This document shows positions 59,050 through 64,000 of a DNA stretch of 64,000 nt, piece after piece. The stretch's first letter is position 1. The number at the start of each line of letters is the position of its first letter. Made by a program: the position numbers and the translations under genes. The notes below the pieces were generated by a model that saw nothing but the letters and a program-made list of their open reading frames with translations, had not been told where the DNA came from and did not search any database. Source of the DNA: Streptomyces sp. NBC_00691 (GTDB lineage: Bacteria; Actinomycetota; Actinomycetes; Streptomycetales; Streptomycetaceae); assembly GCF_036226665.1 (NCBI RefSeq), contig NZ_CP109007.1:5434501-5498500 (forward strand). The letters are read 5' to 3'.

Positions 59050-59978
59050 TGGTGCACTCCGTTCTTCCGGGAGGAGGATCGATCGGACGGTGCGGGGGAT
59101 ACGGGGAGCGGGCCGGTCCGCTCGGCGGTGGCGCTCGCGGCCAGGCCCGTGCCGAGCGCCGCGCCCACCACGCAGAGCACGGCCGCCCACTGGATCCACG
59201 TCAGGAGCTCGCCGAGCAGGGCCTGGCCCACCAGGGCCGCGATCACCGGCTCCACCGTCGAGAGCACGGCGAAGACCCGCGGCGGCATCCGCCGCAGTGC
59301 GGCGAACTCCAGCGAGAACGGCACCACCGTCGTGAGCACGGCCACCGCGAGCGCGGCGCCCAGGACGCCCGGTGTCAGCAGGACGTCCATGGGGGGCAGG
59401 CCGAGGGCCGGGGCGGTGGGCAGGGCGAGCACGGCCGCCACGGTGAGGCCGAGGGCCAGGCCCGAGCCGCCGGGGACGGCCCGGCCGACCCGGGCGCCGA
59501 GCAGGATGTAGCCGGTGAGCGCCGCCCCGGTGAGCAGGCTCGCGGCCAGGCCGACCGGGTCGTCCATGCCCTTCGTGCCGCCGAGGACGAGCAGGCCGAT
59601 GCCGGCGAGCGCCACCCAGGCCCGGTCGCGGGCGCGGGGTGAGGTGACGGCGGCGAGCAGCAGCGGTCCGCTGAACTCCAGGGTCACCACCACGCCGAGG
59701 GGGAGCCGTGAGGTCGCCTCGTAGAAAGAGAACTGCATCACGGCGAACACGGCGCCGTACGGCAGCAGCAGTCGGCCGTGGGTGCGGAGCAGCCGGGGCG
59801 CCGGCCGGGAGAACAGGCAGAGCAGGGTGGCGGCGATGAGCAGGCGCAGGAGGGTGGCGCCGGCCGGGCCGGTCTCCTCGAAGAGCCGCTTGGCGAACGC
59901 GGAGCCGAACTGGAGGCTGACCATGCCGGTCAGCAGGAGCAGCGGCGCGGGGGCGGTCCCCAGGGTGTACGGACGCAT
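59046..59978 (-). CDS. EamA/DMT-family exporter (RhtA-like)
   Basis: 310 residues, about 10 TM helices in two EamA halves. Examples are FGSAFAKRLFEETGPAGATLLR, YEATSRLPLGVVVTLEFSGPLLLA and RVFAVLSTVEPVIAALVGQALLGE. The pattern is close to RhtA-like threonine/homoserine and cysteine-metabolite exporters. ATG at 59978 has GGAGGAG seven bases upstream. First gene of the operon with the unknown Cys/His protein and the desulfurase. Substrate unknown; a thiol or amino acid would suit the context. Confidence 0.88.
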   Translation of the reverse strand: MRPYTLGTAPAPLLLLTGMVSLQFGSAFAKRLFEETGPAGATLLRLLIAATLLCLFSRPAPRLLRTHGRLLLPYGAVFAVMQFSFYEATSRLPLGVVVTLEFSGPLLLAAVTSPRARDRAWVALAGIGLLVLGGTKGMDDPVGLAASLLTGAALTGYILLGARVGRAVPGGSGLALGLTVAAVLALPTAPALGLPPMDVLLTPGVLGAALAVAVLTTVVPFSLEFAALRRMPPRVFAVLSTVEPVIAALVGQALLGELLTWIQWAAVLCVVGAALGTGLAASATAERTGPLPVSPAPSDRSSSRKNGVHQ

Positions 59979-60026
59979 GACGGCGGCTCCTCCCCGTGCG
60001 GCGGCAGTCGGACAAGTGCGCTCGAC

Positions 60027-60049
60027 CATATACCCCCCGAGGGTATGTG
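60027..60049. promoter_or_regulatory. CsoR-family-like operator
   Basis: ATACCC-N5-GGGTAT at 60030-60046, extended on both sides by one mismatch and two more pairs. This is the operator pattern of the CsoR/RcnR/CstR repressor family, as in B. subtilis copZA. It lies about 50 bp upstream of the exporter start and overlaps a minus-strand TATGGT -10-like box. No CsoR-type regulator gene is in the window. Confidence 0.55.
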
Positions 60050-60126
60050 GCGACCGGGAAGGTGCCCGAACGGGGTGCTGTGAGTGTGACGTCCGTCAAA
60101 GAGGGCGTGACGCGCATTACTTCGCG

Positions 60127-60155
60127 GTCACATGGCGCCTCCCGACCGCTAATCT
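60127..60155 (+). promoter_or_regulatory. Candidate promoter of 3-hydroxybutyryl-CoA dehydrogenase
   Basis: GTCACA (60127-60132, 4/6 to TTGACA), 17-bp spacer, TAATCT (60150-60155); about 45 bp before the GTG. Confidence 0.5.
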
Positions 60156-60200
60156 CCGCCGGAGAGCCAGAAGTGAACAGGCGTTAAGGGGTGGAACATC

Positions 60201-61049
60201 GTGGCCAGGAAGCTCGCCGTCATCGGGGCCGGACTCATGGGATCCGGCATCGCGCAGGTCTCGGCACAGGCGGGCTGGGACGTCGTCCTGCGTGACGTCA
60301 CCGACGCCGCCCTCACCCGGGGCACCGACGGCATCAAGGCGTCGTACGACCGGTTCGTCGCGAAGGGCAGGCTGGACGCCGCCGACGCCGAGGCCGCGCT
60401 CGGCCGCATCACCGCCACCACCGAGCTCGAGGCCGTCGCCGACGCCGACGTCGTCGTCGAGGCCGTCTTCGAGAACCTCGACGTCAAGCACGAGATCTTC
60501 CGCTCGCTCGACAAGGTGTGCAAGGACGGCGCGGTCCTCGCCTCCAACACCTCCGCGATCCCGATCACCAAGATCGCCGCGGTGACCGGGCGCCCCGAGT
60601 CCGTCGTCGGCGTCCACTTCTTCTCGCCGGTCCCGATGATGCAGCTCGTCGAGCTCGTCCGCGGCTACAAGACCAGCGACGAGACCCTCGCCGCGGCCCG
60701 GGAGTTCGCCGAGTCCGTCGGCAAGACCTGCATCGTCGTCAACCGCGACGTGGCCGGCTTCGTCACCACCCGCCTCATCTCGGCCCTCGTCGTCGAGGCG
60801 GCCAAGCTCCACGAGTCCGGCGTCGCCACCGCCGAGGACATCGACATCGCCTGCAAGCTGGGCTTCGGCCACGCCATGGGCCCGCTCGCCACGGCCGACC
60901 TCACCGGCATCGACATCCTGGTGAACGCGGCCAACAACATCTACACCGAGTCCCAGGACGAGAAGTTCGCGGTGCCCGAAGCGATGCGCCGGATGGTGGA
61001 CGCGGGTGACATCGGCCGCAAGAGCGGGCAGGGCTTCTACAAGTACTGA
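60201..61049 (+). CDS. 3-hydroxybutyryl-CoA dehydrogenase
   Basis: 282 residues. Rossmann NAD(P) motif GAGLMGSG (9-16). Catalytic region SNTSAIPITKIA, then GVHFFSPVPMMQLVEL with the active His, and VNRDVAGFVTTRL. Oxidises or reduces (S)-3-hydroxyacyl-CoA, in butyryl-CoA/acetoacetyl-CoA interconversion and ethylmalonyl-CoA or PHB-related metabolism. GTG at 60201 with GGGGTGGA upstream. Single-domain HAD family, normal length. Confidence 0.95.
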   Translation: MARKLAVIGAGLMGSGIAQVSAQAGWDVVLRDVTDAALTRGTDGIKASYDRFVAKGRLDAADAEAALGRITATTELEAVADADVVVEAVFENLDVKHEIFRSLDKVCKDGAVLASNTSAIPITKIAAVTGRPESVVGVHFFSPVPMMQLVELVRGYKTSDETLAAAREFAESVGKTCIVVNRDVAGFVTTRLISALVVEAAKLHESGVATAEDIDIACKLGFGHAMGPLATADLTGIDILVNAANNIYTESQDEKFAVPEAMRRMVDAGDIGRKSGQGFYKY

Positions 61050-61175
61050 GCCGTACCCGCCACCCCGCCTCACCCCGTGGGGTGAATTTCGGTATCGGTT
61101 CGCTGACAAGGCGCAACGTATCTGCCGGTGCGGCAGTCAGTTGTTGCGAAGACGGAGCACTCTCGGGGAGCGCAT

Positions 61176-61499
61176 ATGCACATCAGGGGCGACCATGTCG
61201 AGCTGGTCGTCGGGGGCCGCCTCGACGTCCGGAGCGCGGCGGACGCCCGTACGGTCCTGCACTCGGCCGTCGACGACGGCGTCGGCGACCTGGTGCTCGA
61301 CCTGACCGGCCTCGACTCGTGGGACGCGACCGGACTCGGCGTCATCATGGGCGCCCACCGGCGTGCGGGCCGCTGCGGCCGACGGCTCGTCCTGCGCGGC
61401 GTGCCGCCCCAGATGCAGCGACTGCTCGTCGCCACCAAGCTGCACCGCATCCTCGCCATCGAGGGCGGCCTCGCGCTGGAGTCCCTGCCCCGGGTGTGA
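61176..61499 (+). CDS. STAS-domain anti-sigma factor antagonist
   Basis: 107 residues, one STAS domain. The phosphorylation loop reads DLTGLDSWDATGLG, where T52 (in ATGLG) occupies the regulatory Ser/Thr position and S48 is nearby. Such proteins release partner sigma factors by binding a kinase/anti-sigma factor. ATG 61176 with GGGGAG upstream. No RsbW-type kinase or sigma factor is adjacent, so it is an orphan antagonist. Confidence 0.85.
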   Translation: MHIRGDHVELVVGGRLDVRSAADARTVLHSAVDDGVGDLVLDLTGLDSWDATGLGVIMGAHRRAGRCGRRLVLRGVPPQMQRLLVATKLHRILAIEGGLALESLPRV

Positions 61500-61760
61500 C
61501 GACCCGGTGCGGGGGCCACCCGCGCCGGGACGCCGACCGCGAGCGGGGACGGCCCCGTACGGGACAACCCGCGGTGGCGCGTGTGTGAAGCAGCTGTGTG
61601 AACCAGGCGTCACGCTCAATCCTCACAAGACCGTGACGACTGGGTCTCGTGAGCACCCCACCTGTTCCCGAGCGCCTGACCACGGTCTAGGGTTCGGTCG
61701 CCTGCACATTGACGGACCCACCCGGCGGGCACCGGACACCGCTTCTTGGGGGCTTGGACC
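61500..61760 (+). other. Intergenic region before the NTPase gene
   Basis: 261 bp. TAGGGT at 61688-61693 fits a -10 box, with a weak TTCCCG -35 at 17 bp; GGGGG at 61748-61752 may act as ribosome site. Nothing else seen. Confidence 0.45.
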
Positions 61761-64000
61761 ATGGACCCGATCAACCGGGGGCCGGAGGAGTACGGACACG
61801 ACGGCGAGGGCGACGAAGCCCGCCAGGGTCGCGGCGCCCCCGCCCCGGCCCCCGCACCCGCGCGTGCCCGCGTCGTCCAGCTCGTCTCGGGCGACCTCCT
61901 CGTCACCGTCAACCCGGTCGACGGCAGCGAGATCGAACCCTGCCCGCCCGGCCACGAACCCGCGGCCCCCCGCCCCCGTACCGCCGAGGAGCGCGCCGAG
62001 ACCGCCCGCGCCGCCGCCCCGCCCGTACCGCCGGGCCCCGCCGCCCCCGCCCTGCCCCTCCTCGAACGCCAGGAGGAGCGCGAGCGCCTCGTCGGCATCC
62101 TCGGCCGCGGCCGCTCCGCCCGCCTCAGCGGCCCCGCCGGCTCGGGCCGCACCGCCCTCCTCGACGCCGTCGCCGCCGACTGCGCCGACCTCGCGCCCGA
62201 CGGAGTCGTCCGGCTCTCCGGACACCACCGCACCCCGGCCGAACTCCTCCACGAGCTGTTCGCCGCCGTCCGGTACGCCCCGGACCACCGGCCCGGCCGG
62301 GCCGTGCTCCACGACCGGCTCCGCGAGATCGGCGCCGTCGTGGTCGTCGACGACCTGGAGTTCGGCGGCGCCGCCCTCGACGAGTTCCTCGCCGCCGCCC
62401 CCGAGTGCGCCTTCCTGCTCGCCTCCGGACCCGACACCCCCGCCCCCTCCTCCGACGCCGCCATCGAGGACATCCACCTCGCCGGCCTCGGCCGCGGTGC
62501 CGCGCTCAAGCTCCTGGAGAGCGCCGTCGGCCGCACCCTCACCGACGACGAGGCCAACTGGGCCGGCGACCTGTGGTTCGAGTCCGAGGGCCTGCCGCTC
62601 CGCTTCGTCCAGGCCGGCGCCCTCCTCCGGCAGCGCGACCGGCTCCGCGTCACCCCCGCCGAGTTCGACGCCTTCGGCGCCCTGGAGGAGGCCTTCGGCC
62701 CGACCGACCCCGAAGCGGCCGCGGCCGTCGCCGCGGCGGCCTTCGACGGAGTCGACGACCCCGACGTCGAACTGCGCGAGATACCCCTGCCCAGCCTCGG
62801 CGAGGGCGCCGCCCCCGCCGCGCTGCTCGCCTCCCGCCTCAGCCGCTCCGCCCAGACCGCGCTGCGCTTCGCCGTCGCCCTCGGCGGCGAGGTCCCGCAC
62901 CAGGCCCATCTGCCTGCCCTCGTCGGCGACACCCACGCCGACGCCGCCCTCGGCGAGCTGCGGGCCTGCGGCCTGCTCTCCCCGGTCGGACCCCGCTACC
63001 GGCTGGCCGCCGGGGTCCTCACCCAGCTGCTCGCCCAGGGGTACGAGCCGGACGGCGCCGCCGCCGACCGCGCCCACACCGTCGCCCAGCACTACGCCTG
63101 GTGGGCCGCCCACCCCTCCGTCACCCCCGACCGGGCCGCCGCCGAGTCCGACGCCCTCCTCGCCGCGCTGTCCGCCCTCGTCGCCGGCACCGGAGGCGAC
63201 CCCGAGACGGAGGCGGAACACCGCGCCACCGCCGTCCTCCTCGCCCGCGCCGCGGCCCCCGCCTTCGCCGCCGGACTGCACTGGGGCGCCTGGGAGCGGG
63301 CCCTGCGCGCCGGACAGGAGGCCGCCCGGCTCACCGGGGAGGTCGCCGAGGAGGCCTACTTCCACCACGAGCTCGGGGTGCTCGCCCTCTGCGCCGGAAA
63401 CCTGGAGCGGGCCCGCGCCGAGCTGGAGGCCTCCATCGGCATGCGCGGCGTGCTCGCCGACAAGCGCGGCACCGTCGCGGGACGCCGGGCGCTCGCCCTG
63501 GTCGCCGACCTCTCCGGGGAGCACGCCACCCCGGCCGCGACCCGTGCCGAGGAACCCGTCTCGCCGCCCCGCGGCATCCCCTCCCTGCGCGGCCCCGGAC
63601 GCAGACCGGCCCCCGAGCCCTTCCCGACGCCGCCGCCCGGCGGAGCCGCGGGAGGGGCGGGCGCCAAGGGCCACACCCCGCCGGCCGGCGTACCCGGGCG
63701 AGGACCGGCGCGGTCCCCGATGCCGGCGTTCCCCGACTTCGCCGACGAGGGCCCGACGCTCATCACCCGCCCCGACGCCGACAAGGGCACCGGGCGCCCG
63801 AGCCTCCGCGGCGGCATCATCAACGGCGCGCGCCGCAACCTCGCCGCCGTCGGCGCGGGCGCGCTCCTCGTCGCCGTCCTCGGCACCGTCGTGACCCTCG
63901 GCGCCACCTCCGGCAACGGCGAGGACCCGGCCACCAACCGCGTCACCTCCGACAGCACGGCCACCGACGACACCACCGACGACGGCATCGACGGCGAGGA
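61761..64000 (+). CDS. Large P-loop NTPase with C-terminal membrane segment, 5' part
   Basis: At least 746 residues; runs off the window. Low-complexity N-terminus (1-100), a P-loop at 124-131 (GPAGSGRT, Arg in place of the usual Lys) and a Walker B-like VVVVDDLEF about 70 residues on. A helical winged-helix/TPR-like middle follows, then a Pro-rich linker and a TM helix (about 690-715, starting LAAVGAGALLVAVLGTVV) followed by a Thr/Asp-rich exterior. It resembles AAA_16/STAND regulators but lacks a visible DNA-binding domain. Likely a membrane-bound signalling ATPase; function unknown. Confidence 0.78.
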   Translation, partial: MDPINRGPEEYGHDGEGDEARQGRGAPAPAPAPARARVVQLVSGDLLVTVNPVDGSEIEPCPPGHEPAAPRPRTAEERAETARAAAPPVPPGPAAPALPLLERQEERERLVGILGRGRSARLSGPAGSGRTALLDAVAADCADLAPDGVVRLSGHHRTPAELLHELFAAVRYAPDHRPGRAVLHDRLREIGAVVVVDDLEFGGAALDEFLAAAPECAFLLASGPDTPAPSSDAAIEDIHLAGLGRGAALKLLESAVGRTLTDDEANWAGDLWFESEGLPLRFVQAGALLRQRDRLRVTPAEFDAFGALEEAFGPTDPEAAAAVAAAAFDGVDDPDVELREIPLPSLGEGAAPAALLASRLSRSAQTALRFAVALGGEVPHQAHLPALVGDTHADAALGELRACGLLSPVGPRYRLAAGVLTQLLAQGYEPDGAAADRAHTVAQHYAWWAAHPSVTPDRAAAESDALLAALSALVAGTGGDPETEAEHRATAVLLARAAAPAFAAGLHWGAWERALRAGQEAARLTGEVAEEAYFHHELGVLALCAGNLERARAELEASIGMRGVLADKRGTVAGRRALALVADLSGEHATPAATRAEEPVSPPRGIPSLRGPGRRPAPEPFPTPPPGGAAGGAGAKGHTPPAGVPGRGPARSPMPAFPDFADEGPTLITRPDADKGTGRPSLRGGIINGARRNLAAVGAGALLVAVLGTVVTLGATSGNGEDPATNRVTSDSTATDDTTDDGIDGE

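Noticed and set aside
61363..63894. Plus-strand open frame of 843 codons at the window end
   Set aside because: Wrong frame: Pro/Ser/Arg-rich with no motifs. The frame from 61761 gives the P-loop, Walker B and membrane helix.

Overview
The window is a 64 kb piece of a high-GC actinobacterial chromosome, almost certainly Streptomyces. The evidence is the near-universal G/C third codon positions, frequent GTG and TTG starts, leaderless promoters, and gene neighbourhoods (lysA-hom-thrC-thrB-rho-rpmE-prfA-prmC-atp operon, rodA/pbp pair, Ku/LigD parts, conservon GTPase) typical of the Streptomyces core. No phage, insertion sequence or CRISPR array was seen.

Layout. 1-1.7 kb: end of a conservon (CvnD GTPase) followed by a StyA-like flavin monooxygenase. 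1.8-7.8 kb: secreted VCBS-repeat protein, DUF6584 protein, MFS transporter, NlpC/P60 wall hydrolase and a small hypothetical. 7.9-11.0 kb: TetR regulator and two diiron oxygenase-like proteins. 11.1-17.3 kb: Pro-rich membrane protein, SEDS/PBP pair for peptidoglycan synthesis, and a lipoprotein/histidine kinase pair without a response regulator. 17.7-23.3 kb: HEAT-repeat protein and an end-joining locus split into ATP-dependent ligase, LigD-type polymerase and divergent Ku. 23.4-26.4 kb: EccA-like AAA+ ATPase, small protein, tRNA-Arg(CCG), single-domain response regulator. 26.5-32.6 kb: aspartate-family genes (a catalytic-core-less ArgRS-like protein, lysA, hom, thrC, thrB). 33.0-41.5 kb: rho, LCP ligase, rpmE, prfA, prmC, Sua5/TsaC, a phosphatase-like protein lacking its catalytic Cys, glyA. 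41.6-51.0 kb: WecA/TagO-like transferase and the complete F1Fo ATP synthase operon atpIBEFHAGDC. 51.1-56.7 kb: DUF2550 protein, CBM2-FN3-GH18 chitinase with a classical chitinase promoter, a NarL-type two-component system, a membrane protein and a PduO-type adenosyltransferase. 56.7-60.0 kb: degenerate ABC permease fragment and a minus-strand operon (EamA exporter, unknown Cys/His protein, cysteine desulfurase) preceded by a CsoR-family-like operator. 60.2-64 kb: 3-hydroxybutyryl-CoA dehydrogenase, STAS protein, and a large membrane-anchored NTPase that runs off the window.

Most notable. (i) The EamA-unknown-desulfurase operon with a CsoR/CstR-like palindrome is the best candidate for an undescribed system. 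(ii) An ArgRS relic without HIGH or KMSKR sits upstream of lysA. (iii) An LMW-PTP has Ser in place of the nucleophilic Cys. (iv) Eight genes carry a TANNNT box exactly 6-7 nt before the start codon, implying leaderless mRNAs. (v) There is a near-perfect SigR promoter before rpmE.

All calls come from reading the sequence. Family names rest on motif recognition, not on database searches.
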